Shown here one piece after another: positions 54,686 through 63,871 of a stretch of DNA of 64,000 bases. The stretch comes from Endomychus coccineus (Eukaryota > Arthropoda > Insecta > Coleoptera > Endomychidae): the NCBI GenBank assembly GCA_958510875.1, contig OY294070.1, forward strand, positions 21,319,631 through 21,383,630. Direction: 5' to 3'. Every line of letters starts with the position of its first letter. Positions within the stretch are counted from its first letter, which is position 1. The notes under the pieces were generated by a model. That model saw only the letters and a program-made list of their open reading frames with translations, was not told the DNA's origin and did no database searches. A program made the translations under genes and the position numbers.

Positions 54686-56987
54686 ACCGCATGTTGATTC
54701 TCTACAATGGGATTACATAAGCGACTCTAATCTATCAACTCATAGTTGTTTTCAAATATTTCAGGAAAACTTAATTGATTCTTTCACAATTGCTTTTCCT
54801 GAGATTGAATTAAAAAGTAAGGCACGGGATTCGGGTATAAAATGGTTCACAAAAGATTTACAAAATATGCAAAATAGTTTAGAACTAGTTTCGGATATGT
54901 ATAGTAATATTAAAACAAATAAATTAAAGATTGCTAGAAATAAACTAAGAATACGCTATAAGACCGCTTTAAAAAATGCTCGAATATCAGCTAATGATAA
55001 TATTATTAAACAGGCTAATAACAAAACTTAAACTATGTGGAATATTATCAACCAAAAACGATCAAATAACTATTCTCATGACTCTAACGTGAACATAAAT
55101 TCAAACGAATTCAATGATTATTTCATCTCAATACCTCACAAACTTCCAAGTTCAATACAAAACACAAATAGACTTGATGCAATTGATATAATGAACGTAC
55201 CTGAAGTACATTCAACTTTCTCTTTTTCCGAAGTTACATTTATTGAAATTCGAGATATAATCAATCAAATGAAGCAAAGCAAATCTTCTGATTGCTTTGG
55301 TTTATCAACTATTCTTTTGAAAAAAAATATAGATAATATTGTTATTCCTTTAACAAAACTTATAAATAGATGCATTAAGGATAATGTTTTCCCAAAGTGC
55401 TTGAAACTAGCCAAAATAATGCGTATCTTTAAAACAGGTGATAAAGAGATTGTGTCTAATTATCGGCCCATTTCATTATCACCTGTACTATCGAACATAT
55501 TTGAGAAGGTTCTAAACAAAAGAATAGTTGATTACTTTGAAAGTAACAGTCTCTTTAACATCACTCAATATGGCTTCAGAAAAAATCTATCCACCTCAGA
55601 TGCTATTGAACGCTTCGTTAAAACCACATTAAACTGCTTTGAAAAGGGAAATTTCTCCATAGCCTTATTTTTAGACCTATCTAAGGCTTTTGATTGTGTT
55701 GTTCATCAAACTCTATTGCAAAAGTTATCCAAGTATGGTTTTGACAAACAGAGCATATTATTAATAAAATCTTACCTAGAAGATCGCTATCAATCTGTTT
55801 TTTACAATAAAAATTGTTCCGAAATTAAGAAAATAACCATAGGAGTTCCGCAGGGATCTATATTAGGACCAATACTTTTCTAATATATGTAAACTATTTT
55901 TCAAACTACATTTCGTTGGCGGAGTGTGTATCTTTTGCAGATGATAATGAACTTCAGGTAGAAGACAGTAACCTACATGATGTACAACAAAAAAGTGAAA
56001 GTTGTTCTTTTCAAAGCATTGGAATGGTACAATGCTAATTTACTATGTATGAATGAAAGTAAAACTAATAGGATGTTATTTACACTAAGAAGGGATGAAA
56101 TGATCTTGAATGAATATTCGGGTCCTGTAAAATTTCTGGGCGTTCTCATTCACAGTAATATCTTACTTGGAATCTACACGTTGAACACATTGCTCTCAAA
56201 CTAAGTAGAAATATTTTTGTTCTTCGAAGTCTCTCTCAAACTATTTCCAAACAAATCTTACGAACGGCTTACTTTGCGCTATGTGAGTCACATATGAGAT
56301 ATGCTATATTAGTTTGGGGTCACTGTTCAGGTGGGGATATCATTTTCAGGTTGCAGCGGATAGCAATTAGAATCATAGATGGATTGGAATATAGAGAAAA
56401 TTGTAAAAAGAGTTATTCTGCATTGGGTATTCTCACTTTCCCATCTCTGTTCATCTTTGAATGCTTATGTTACGCTTTCAAGCAGCTTAGGAATGTTACC
56501 TTAAATAGGGACAAACACGGCAGTCTGGAGATATAAGGGTTCCATACATCAGACTTTCGAAATCCCAAAACGGTCCAAACTATTTATGTTTCAAATTTTT
56601 TAATAAGCTGCCTCTACATATCAAAGCCCTACCATATAGATATTTTAGAGATAAACTAAAAAAATACTTTATTGAAAAATCTTTTTATTCTGTGGAGGAG
56701 TATAATAATATACAAAAAATAGTGATTTAAATCCTCTTAACAAATGTTTTTTTCAATCATAAATAGGTACGTGATTTTGTTTTATAATTTTACAATTTAA
56801 ATAACATGTAATTAGTGTTTAATATGTAGTTTTTATAACACAATTATTTTAAAGTATCTTCCATAGTTTTAACAATATTTTCTTGTACTTATGTCCTAAT
56901 TTTATTCCTTGTTGTGAGACTTATGCAAATACAATTGTATATTAGCATGAATAAATTACTAAATTACTAAATTACTAGAAAAACTAA
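54686..56987 (+). pseudogene. Jockey/CR1-like non-LTR element (inner insertion), near-complete RT
   Basis: One frame runs from the left edge to 55883 with a single internal TAA (55029-55031). It reads IKWFTKDLQNMQNS.., then MKQSKSSDCFGLSTILLKK, NYRPISLSPVLSNIFEKVLN, FLDLSKAFDCVVHQTLL and IGVPQGSILGPILF. After a frameshift at about 55880, CVSFADDNELQ keeps the catalytic FADD. Then FLGVLIHSN, MRYAILVWGH and the end piece HIKALPYRYFRDKLKKYF.. complete the ORF2 to about 56730. The endonuclease and ORF1 are missing (5' truncation). A 3' UTR and an 8-bp-unit tail follow. Confidence 0.85.
56938..56975 (+). repeat. TAAATTAC 8-bp tail of the inner element
   Basis: Three units of TAAATTAC follow GCATGAA at the element's 3' end. 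CR1-type elements are known to end in short 8-bp repeats, so the tail supports a CR1-like grouping. A similar end (GAATAAATATTATTAAATATT) closes the 61.6-63.5 kb element. Confidence 0.6.
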
Positions 56988-56989
56988 AC

Positions 56990-57577
56990 ATAGGCTCTTT
57001 GATAAAGAGCTTGGCCTGTCTCAAGCATGGTGATGTTTCCCACAGTTCAGACAACTTTTTATTCAGTTGGCGCAGAAGGGCGAGAACCCCTCGAGCAATT
57101 TGATAAAGCAACCATTGGTTACAGCCCGACGGGGGTGCCAGACGACCCCCACCTGGACAGATAGTTGGCCATTTCGTTTCCTACAGCTCCAGTATGTCCA
57201 GGAACCCAGATGAGTTGAACATTATTTCTCCTGGCTAGTTCAGCCAGTGTATCCCTGCATTCTTTGACAAGCCTTGATGTGACTCTAGGTGATTTGAGAG
57301 CTCCCAAAGCCAATATATATGTGCCTATTTACAGGTTTTCCATGGCACAAATCAATATTGCGTAGACCTCCGCCTGAAAAGCCGTGCAGTAAGCGACTAG
57401 AGTAACTGAGATAGTGATCTTTACCCTTTTTAGGTACACTCCCGCCCCAGAAGCCCTACCTACCTTGAACCCATCCCGTCTGGTGGCAGTCAGGTGAAAG
57501 TTTCGTTACTCTAATCTCCTCTATCCGGGATGAGGATTTTGGGAGAAGTGAGATATTCAGCTAGGATCATGCTATCT
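56990..57577 (-). pseudogene. RNase H-type element, RNase H domain (outer insertion, right half)
   Basis: On the minus strand: CTAFQAEVYAILICAMENL (with its Glu), then ALGALKSPRVTSRLVKECRD and LIWVPGHTGAVGNEMANYLS. The PGH-x-G and NE-M-A motifs are intact, but D is N in AN-Y. Translation then continues toward the finger at 54.5 kb. The 5' end at 57577 meets GGATTTCTATC, a duplicate of 54288-54296. It thus begins inside the RNase H domain, a 5'-truncated insertion. Confidence 0.85.
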
Positions 57578-57755
57578 TGAGGATTTCTATCGCATCAAGA
57601 ATTTTTCCTTTATAGAAGTTTGGGGCTCGGGCTAAAATGTTAGTATTTTCGAAAAGAATTTAATGATTAGTGTCAAACATATTTTCCGCAAGTGCAGATC
57701 TACTGGTATCACGAAACCTTGTTCAGCACTCATGCTCTTTCACAAGAGTAGCTAC
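57578..57755 (-). pseudogene. Penelope GIY-YIG part, right of nested insertion
   Basis: Minus strand: the segment equivalent to HKFNTNHQILFEDTKILVRA, then PNFYKGKILDAIEIL, ending at ATTTCTATC (about 57587-57579), which resumes the PLE reading at 54296. The match to 58625-58815 ends at AGTAGCTAC near 57755, where unrelated sequence begins; the first half of GIY-YIG is missing. Confidence 0.75.
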
Positions 57756-57859
57756 GGCTAGAAAAGCTATAAATTCAGGGACCACCATAGATGTAGTCAC
57801 ACTAAATGACTGTCTCCGTCTAGTCAAACGCTATAGTGGTCACAGATGTGAGGAAGACT

Positions 57860-58215
57860 AGGTAAACTTTGTAGAAACTTCAAAAAACTCATATACACTT
57901 TTATATCTAGATTACCCAAAAATCGCTACTTATGTAAATGCGGGTAGATATAGCAGGCAATATCAAACTATAATAACCAGACTTGAATTAAACCATGGAA
58001 GTTTCCTCTCACATTCAGCCATAATTAGTATTAGAGAAAATTCAAATTACTCTTGGATAACACAACTAATGGAGATCACATATTTTTTGGCTGTCATCTT
58101 CACAAAAATGAAAGACGCACTTTCAATAAAGAATTACAAGAGGTAGGCGTCATGTTTCCGACCAGCATCGTAGATCTTTTAAATTACGACATCAAAATAT
58201 ACAACATAAATAATA
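57860..58215 (+). pseudogene. Non-LTR element C-terminus
   Basis: Frames read TYVNAGRYSRQYQTIITRLE, then LNHGSFLSHSAIISIREN, then GDHIFFGCHLHKNERRTFNK and ELQEVGVMFPTSIVDLLNYD. This is the region after RNase H in I/R1-type elements (R-L..NHG..P.HL..IG...S..C and H..F.C). The cysteines of the finger are partly lost and two frame breaks occur. It ends near 58215; no tail identified. Confidence 0.6.
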
Positions 58216-58287
58216 TTTCGATTTAAAAATTTACCAAGATCTGATTTTGTGGCTAAAAGAGACAACTCTAAGGTCTACAACGCCCCG

Positions 58288-58311
58288 CAACAACAACAAC
58301 AACAACAACAA
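58288..58311 (+). repeat. (CAA)8 microsatellite
   Basis: Eight CAA units sit between a non-LTR fragment and the PLE 3' end. It may be the tail of the PLE (minus strand, TTG units) or of the neighbour; undecided. Confidence 0.7.
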
Positions 58312-58312
58312 T

Positions 58313-58546
58313 GAAAAATCTTGTCTTCCGGATGGATTCCGCGTCACAATAGCTCGACTTGATGCCCACGTTTCGCCAACCATTACAGGTGGTATCTTCA
58401 GGGCAGGCTTGAGGCTTGAACTGAAACTGGTTCTACTGGTTTCTGTAGCCGTACTCATTGTAGAAAAAATCCTTCACGCTACATAGTTCACTGCCTTTGT
58501 TCCGGTGGTTAACTTCGTTCCGGCACCTGACCCTGCCGTTGTGCGA
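58313..58546 (-). repeat. Penelope 3' UTR with hammerhead-like segment
   Basis: Lies right after the stop of the PLE endonuclease on the minus strand. Shared with 54018-54200, 60110-60310 (+) and, in part, 50265-50340 (+). The hammerhead-like core is at 58362-58406. Confidence 0.7.
58362..58406 (-). ncRNA. Hammerhead-like core, decayed site
   Basis: Minus strand: UGCC-CUGAAGA-U-ACC ACC(UGUAAU)GGUUGG-C-GAAA-CG-UG-GGCA. The boxes CUGAAGA and GAAA are kept and helix I (UGCC/GGCA) is intact. But the cleavage triplet is GUG, which hammerheads do not cleave, and the outer end of helix II has a mismatch. Probably inactive. Confidence 0.5.
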
Positions 58547-59824
58547 TCATGTGCGATCATGTGAATTTTCGAGGATGGGTTTCCAAATGTTGGGAAGGTA
58601 ATATCCTGAGTCACGGTTCAGATTATTCGGATGTTTTAGGATTTCTATAGCTTCAAAGATTTTTCGCTGATAGAAGTTTGGGGCTCGGACTAGGATTTTA
58701 GTATCTTCAAAAAGGATTTGATGATTTGTGTTAAACTTGTGTTCCGCAAGTGCAGATCTACTGGTGTCACGAAGTCTTGTACAGCGCTCATGTTCTTTCA
58801 CACGAGTAGCTACTGTACGACCTGTTTCACCAATGTAGACTTTACCGCAAGAACAGGGAATACTATAAACACCTTCTGAGTGGAGAGGAGGAAGGGGATC
58901 TTTGATAGGTTTGTAAAACTGACATAATTTTGGAAGTGTGGAAAAACGGGTAGAAATATTATGTTTTTTGAGGATTTTGGAAATTCGATCTGTTATATTT
59001 TGAATATATGGAAGATAGGCCGTGGATAAAGCAGGTGGGAGGGTTTCTGGCTAAGGTCGATTTGGAATTTTAGGTGAAGTGTATTTCTTTATGGCTTTTT
59101 GAATGTTGTAATGGGAGAAATTGTTCGATAATAAGGCAGATGATAGATGTTTTAATTCTGATTTTAAGGATTGAGGCTGAGATAGGTTGACAGCTCTGTG
59201 GACCAGGGAGTTTATGACATATTGCTTTTGGGCAGGGTGGTGGTGGGAAAGACCATTGAGGTATCTATCAGTATGTGTGGGTTTCCGATACACAGAATGT
59301 CCTAAAGTACCGTCAGTCTGTCGACTAACCAATACCTCCAGGAACGGGAGTGAACCTTGCGATTCGACTTCCATGGTGAAACGGATATTGGGATGTAATG
59401 AATTTAAATGATTGAGGAAGGGAACAAGTTTTTCGCGACCATGTTGCCAAATAACGAAAGTATCGTCGACATATCTAAACCAACATTTCGGCTTGAGAAC
59501 AGATGAGTCAATGGCATCTTGTTCAAAAGCTTCCATGAAGATATTAGCTATGATCGGGGAAAGTGGGGAACCCATGGCAGCTCCCGAGGACTGCTCGTAG
59601 AACTTTCCATCGTATAGAAAATATGTGGAGGATAGACAAAAATCAATTAGCGGTAGCAAGTCCGTTGAAATTTTTTTGGCAGGTAACAATTGAGAAATTA
59701 TGGAAAGGGTGTCTGGAATGGGAACATTGGTAAACAGTGATTCAACGTCGAAGCTGACGAGCAAATCGCCTGGGTCAACTTTTAGCGTTTGGAGTTTTTC
59801 TACGAAATGAAAGGAATTTAGGAA
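58547..59824 (-). pseudogene. Penelope-like element: RT plus GIY-YIG, one in-frame stop
   Basis: One frame runs the whole way on the minus strand, broken only by TAG at 59051-59053. RT part: DLLVSFDVESLFTNVPI (palm motif with Asp), AAMGSPLSPIIANIFME, FRYVDDTFVIW (catalytic YVDD) and GSLPFLEVLVSR, in the Penelope order, then the thumb. After the stop: GVYSIPCSCGKVYIGETGRT, ATRVKEHERCTRL.. and SALAEHKFNTNHQILF, the GIY-YIG endonuclease with its CCHH-type cysteines and histidines, closing with GYYLPNIWKPILEN and TGA at 58547. The N-terminal third is missing: the element joins an inverted copy at about 59825. Active PLEs copy themselves using these two activities. Confidence 0.9.
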
Positions 59825-59825
59825 C

Positions 59826-60310
59826 ATGGAAGAACATGAGCGCTGCACAAATCTTCGTGATACCAGTAGATCTACACTTGTGGAACACAAGTTTGATACT
59901 AATCATCAAATCCCTTTCCGAAATTACTAAAAACCGAGCCCGAGTTCCAAACTTCTCCCAGCGAAGAATTCTCGAAGCGATAGAAATCCTAAAATATCTA
60001 AATAATCTAAACCGTGACTTAGGATATTACCTACCCAATATTTGGCAACCCATCCTCGAAAATTCCACTTCGGACATGATCACACATCGGCAGAGTCAGG
60101 TGAACGGAGTTAACCACAATAATAAGGGCACTGAACTGTGTAGCTTGAAGGTTTTTTCCAACAAAAAATACCGCTACAGGAGCCAGAAGAATCAGTTTCA
60201 GTTCAAGCCTCAAACTTGCCCTGAAGATGCCACCTGTAATGGTTCACGAAACGTCGGTATCAAGTCATATTATTGTGACGCGGAATCCATCCGGAAGCCA
60301 AGAATTTTTA
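59826..60310 (+). pseudogene. Inverted Penelope copy: GIY-YIG end and 3' UTR
   Basis: Plus strand, starting inside the endonuclease at KEHERCTNLRDTSRSTLVEH, then NTNHQ-like residues, a frame break, PNFSQRRILEAIEIL and LNRDLGYYLPNIWQPILENS, followed by the 3' UTR to about 60310. It is head-to-head with the minus-strand PLE: the two meet at 59824/59826 with no spacer. Confidence 0.8.
60215..60264 (+). ncRNA. Hammerhead-like core, second PLE lineage
   Basis: CTGAAGA at 60221-60227 and GAAA at 60248-60251, followed by CG and the canonical GUC site (cleavage after C60255). Helix I pairs CC with GG next to the core and CUUG (60215-60218) with CAAG (60261-60264) around an internal loop. Helix II inner part ACC/GGU is kept but the outer pairs near the core are damaged (CAC). 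Helix III is a single C-G pair. The extra U after the CUGAAGA box is present. Partial decay makes activity uncertain. Confidence 0.5.
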
Positions 60311-61600
60311 GTAATTGTATAGTATAAAAAAATTACCAGGGTTAAATATTGTTCATATTATACTGTTGACATTTAAACTGCAATAAAACAATAATTATCC
60401 CTCTGACCATAAAAGGGACAAGATTTACCACCTTTTAGGGCAGAGCTGGACTACAAATTTAATTTACATTCAACACTAATTGTACGATTCTAAGTATAGT
60501 ATTCTCTTTATCTGACTAACTCTATTAGAACTGACTCGAACATGATTCGAAAGGAATCTGTGCATCGGCAATTTAGATGGACGGACTTAGGCATGATGTT
60601 TGTCGTTCCTTTAAAGGTTTCAGATGTTAGATTGAATTACACCGCCATCGTAGTGTACGAATTGCCTGAATTCTTTTTGTCAACCCAATTTCGAACTGGA
60701 ATACTGTCTTGTATGTAGTATAGTCGATCTGAAAGAAAAGTTGGCCGAGTTTATTCCCTAAAAAGCTCTTATCTCGAACGACGCGTTTCTTTTCTATTCT
60801 CCGGTAGCCAGGGAGAATTTGAAACTGCCTAGCGCGCGTCACGTTCAATTACTTCTCACTGATTGTCGACGATTTGTTCGCGGGAAGAGCTCATCCTGCT
60901 TACCTGTCAATGATGTAAATAACGAACCTCCTGAAAATCTTACCCGATAATTTTTTGTATCATCTCTTTCTGCGTATCATTAGATGAAATATTATCTTTC
61001 CCAAACAATAGTGGCTCCTCAGAGAAGTAATGGGAGCCTATTATTATCATTATTAATGGAGGGGGGAACCGATTATGTTCCTTATGTCATGGTCGATGAC
61101 CTTCGCACCCGAAGCAAAATCATTCCTAGTAAATTAAAATTTTATGTAAAATTAAAATATCTAAAAGTAAAGAACATCCAGGAGTTTCCAGATATTTTTA
61201 ATAATAAATGTAACTTGAGAAAAGTAAAGGAATTTCTAAAATAATTATAAGACAATTCACACTCGCTTCAAGCAGGGAGATATGATACCATAGCTGATAT
61301 GGTTAAGAGGGTTGCAATAAGTTCACAAAGGTTTTGTGTAAAGGAAATCATAAACCTGTCAAGATCAATAACCAATATAGGACCAGAAAGTAATGGGTAG
61401 CTACATGATAAATCTTAATTTTTAAAATCTGGAGATGTTTTATGTACATTCAAATCAGTCAGTGATATTTAGAAAAGGACAGATATATTTAGAAATCCCC
61501 ACCTAAAACATTCTTTACTAACTGTTGTCGATTAGCATCTCATAGAGAGTAGACGTGCTTAAAGGTGCTCCGATATCTTATCCTAAACGAACTATATGTA
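60311..61600. other. No gene recognised
   Basis: The middle (60540-60910) is less AT-rich than its surroundings and the frame 60627-60848 (minus) spans part of it, but I recognise no motif. The frame 60984-61244 (+) ends ..IFNNKCNLRKVKEFLK, resembling the last residues of some ORF2 proteins; too weak to call. Confidence 0.4.
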
Positions 61601-61731
61601 TAAATTATTGTTTTGTGGTTGTGTAGTGAGTGTACCAAATGCAATAATAGCAAAAACATCGCCCGCTTTTTGCTGAAAGACATTCTAGTGAAAAACGTTA
61701 TCATAATAACACGTTTTTACAAACATTGGCA

Positions 61732-62527
61732 ATGTCCATCACTAATGAAATTATACTGGAAGAAATAAAGAAAAATAGGCAGAAATTGAAATCTCTGATT
61801 GAAGCAGTGAAAGTACGATTAACACTTAAATTGGAAGATTTGAACCGGCGACTCAACTACCTAGAACAAGAAAACGAAACTGCATCAAACCGCATCGAAT
61901 TATTAGAAAGAAAATCAAAAGAAAATAATATTATTATCTTCGGACTGAAAACTATACCGGAGGAGATAACAATCAATTACATCAGACAGGAAATAAAAAA
62001 ATTAGTAGATATAAATATAGATGAGAGTGATATAAATAATTTTTACCAGCTGGGGAAAACAGATAATCCACCAATCAAAATTGAATTCACTTCATACTTG
62101 AAAAAGACAGCTGTCTTAAAAACCGCTGAAAACTTGAGCTAATGACCTAACAATCAAACAGCGGAAACATAATAATATTTTAAGAAAACATCTTAATCTG
62201 GCCAGAGGAAACAAAGAGGAAAATTGTTTCATCAGAGGGAACAAACTACACGTGAACGGAAAAAGCTATACACCTGAACAACTAGAAAATCCGGAAGAAA
62301 CTGAATATCCCAATTTAGGAAAACCACAGAGCGCTCCCAGTACCCCATCGACGATAAAAATAAGTAAAGAAATTACTGAATCCAATACAAAACTACCAGA
62401 ACCCTCAACAAAGAACCCGCAAGGAAAAATCAATACCCCAACGACATCACAGTTCCCTGGAAAACCGTCAAGAGAGGTAGGTGACAAACAACAAAAAATG
62501 AGAACACGTTTGAACAGTGGAAAGTAG
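61732..62527 (+). pseudogene. Retrotransposon ORF1 (coiled coil, RRM-like)
   Basis: Starts at the ATG at 61732 (MSITNEIILEEIKKNRQKL). Residues ~5-65 form a Leu/Glu/Lys/Asn-rich coiled coil (LEDLNRRLNYLEQENETASN). KSKENNIIIFGLKTIPEEI marks the start of the RRM-like domain seen in L1/CR1-type ORF1 proteins, followed by IRQEIKKLVDINIDESDINN and FYQLGKTDNPPIKIEF. A one-base shift at about 62140 leads to ..LTIKQRKHNNILRKHLNLAR, CFIRGNKLHVNGKSYTPEQL and a Pro/Ser/Thr-rich tail ending at 62527. ORF1 proteins bind the element's RNA. Apart from the one shift the protein is whole. Confidence 0.75.
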
Positions 62528-62547
62528 TTACAATATAATACTATATC

Positions 62548-62813
62548 TACACAATAATAGGAAAACACTTGATCGAGTTGACCACAATTATCCGACACGT
62601 AACAAACAGAAAGAAAATCTCAAAATAATGCTAGCCAACAAAACGATAGGCCAGAAAAATTATCTATATTTGTCATCAAGAATATATAATGCATTGCCTG
62701 ATATACACAAAATGTATCTGAAAACCATTAACTCAGTTAACCTATTGAAGAAGATATTTAAAACTTATATCCTTCATCTACCTAGAACCAACGTCAGAAA
62801 ACTTGTTGAATAA
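62548..62813 (+). pseudogene. Retrotransposon ORF2 C-terminal end
   Basis: Reads DHNYPTRNKQKENLKIMLAN, then GQKNYLYLSSRIYNALPDIH and INSVNLLKKIFKTYIL to a stop at 62811-62813. NYPTR..., the YLYLSSRIYNALP block and the F...YIL ending are the standard final segment of Jockey/CR1-type ORF2. It follows ORF1 directly, revealing the internal deletion. Confidence 0.75.
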
Positions 62814-63520
62814 AATACCTTGCTTGGAGTTGAGACTAAGTAAAGTAAGACGAGGTCCATATATTGGTATCCATATTGATTCACCTAGTAGATTCAATGT
62901 TGGTATTGTTATTATATATCATAAACATAATAATCTCTATTTCATCATTATTTTTCCTCCACACTAAAAACTAATTTTTTTTTTAATCTGTTATTACTAT
63001 TACTAACGACCACAATTATATTATTTCTATCACTATTTTTCCTATACTACTATTTAAACAGAAAATGTATAACAATGTATTCCACACCTACAAATAGGAA
63101 ATTGTAGATAACTATGTAGAAAGAACCCACGCACGACCATAGGTTCTAATGGGTTTACTCTACATATTAGTCTACAAGTTTCTAACCATGCTACTTTTAC
63201 CATGATCTGTTACCATGTTTTTCTACCGTAAACTGTTATATTCGTAAGATTCGTAAAATGAACATATCTTATATTTTTTTTATTTTTTATATTGTAATGC
63301 TGTATACTCATATGTTGTATTTTGAAATGTTGTATTGTTCATTTTACTATATTGTAAAACCATATTAGAATTAAGTTACCCATCATGTACAAGCTGTGAT
63401 TACCACAGCTTCAGTGATTATCTTTGTTTATTCATGTAGTGATTGGCCCATATGTGCCTCAAATATTGTAAAATCTGAACCTTCATGAATAAATATTATT
63501 AAATATTATAATATTATAAA

Positions 63521-63841
63521 GATCTCAAGAGAGGAATCTTATTGCTTATTGGTCAAACAATTCAGGGATCCTTTTCCCAATTGTAGATTGGTTCTTGGGA
63601 AAAAAGGCGCATTACAAATACTAGGAATAATGCCTAAAACCTATTCTAGCTTGAATTATTCTCTTGAGAAATCACGTGACACTCAATTTCAATTAATTTA
63701 ACTTAATAGTTTCTTCAGAGTGTTTTTGGTAAGAAGGGTGGATTTCGCTAAGTCGGAGTTGTTTTAGATTTTTGATCAAAGTTGTTCTCAGTTATCTATG
63801 AAAAAAGCCGCTACCAGATGGTAAGCATCAACATTTCAAGC
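63521..63841. other. No gene recognised
   Basis: Unremarkable AT-rich sequence between the deleted retrotransposon and the telomere-type repeat. Confidence 0.45.
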
Positions 63842-63871
63842 TTAACCTAACCTAACCTAACCTAACCTTAA
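63842..63871 (-). repeat. Interstitial telomere-type repeat (TTAGG)n
   Basis: Four perfect CCTAA units flanked by CTTAA and CCTTAA: the complement of TTAGG, the telomere repeat of many insects. Too short and too internal to be an active telomere; probably a repair insertion or an old telomere-derived scrap. Confidence 0.7.

Larger units (their letters stand above)
61650..63520 (+). mobile_element. Internally deleted non-LTR retrotransposon
   Basis: From a probable 5' UTR (61560-61731) through an ORF1, straight into the last ~85 codons of ORF2, then a 3' UTR of about 670 bp ending GAATAAATATTATTAAATATT. All RT and endonuclease sequence, normally 2.5 kb or more, is missing between about 62527 and 62560. 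The 3' end resembles the tail of the inner element at 56.97 kb (CATGAATAAAT then T-A-A-A-T units), so the two may be relatives. Confidence 0.65.

Noticed and set aside
57670..57861. Plus-strand frame starting MSNIFSASADLLVSRNLVQH
   Set aside because: It is mostly the reverse complement of the Penelope endonuclease fragment on the minus strand.
59187..59600. Two plus-strand frames of 74 and 62 residues
   Set aside because: Antisense shadows of the minus-strand Penelope RT, which has clear RT motifs.
60984..61244. 86-residue frame with a retrotransposon-like C-terminus
   Set aside because: The resemblance is limited to basic, lysine-rich residues near the stop; no RT motif or family-specific block is present.
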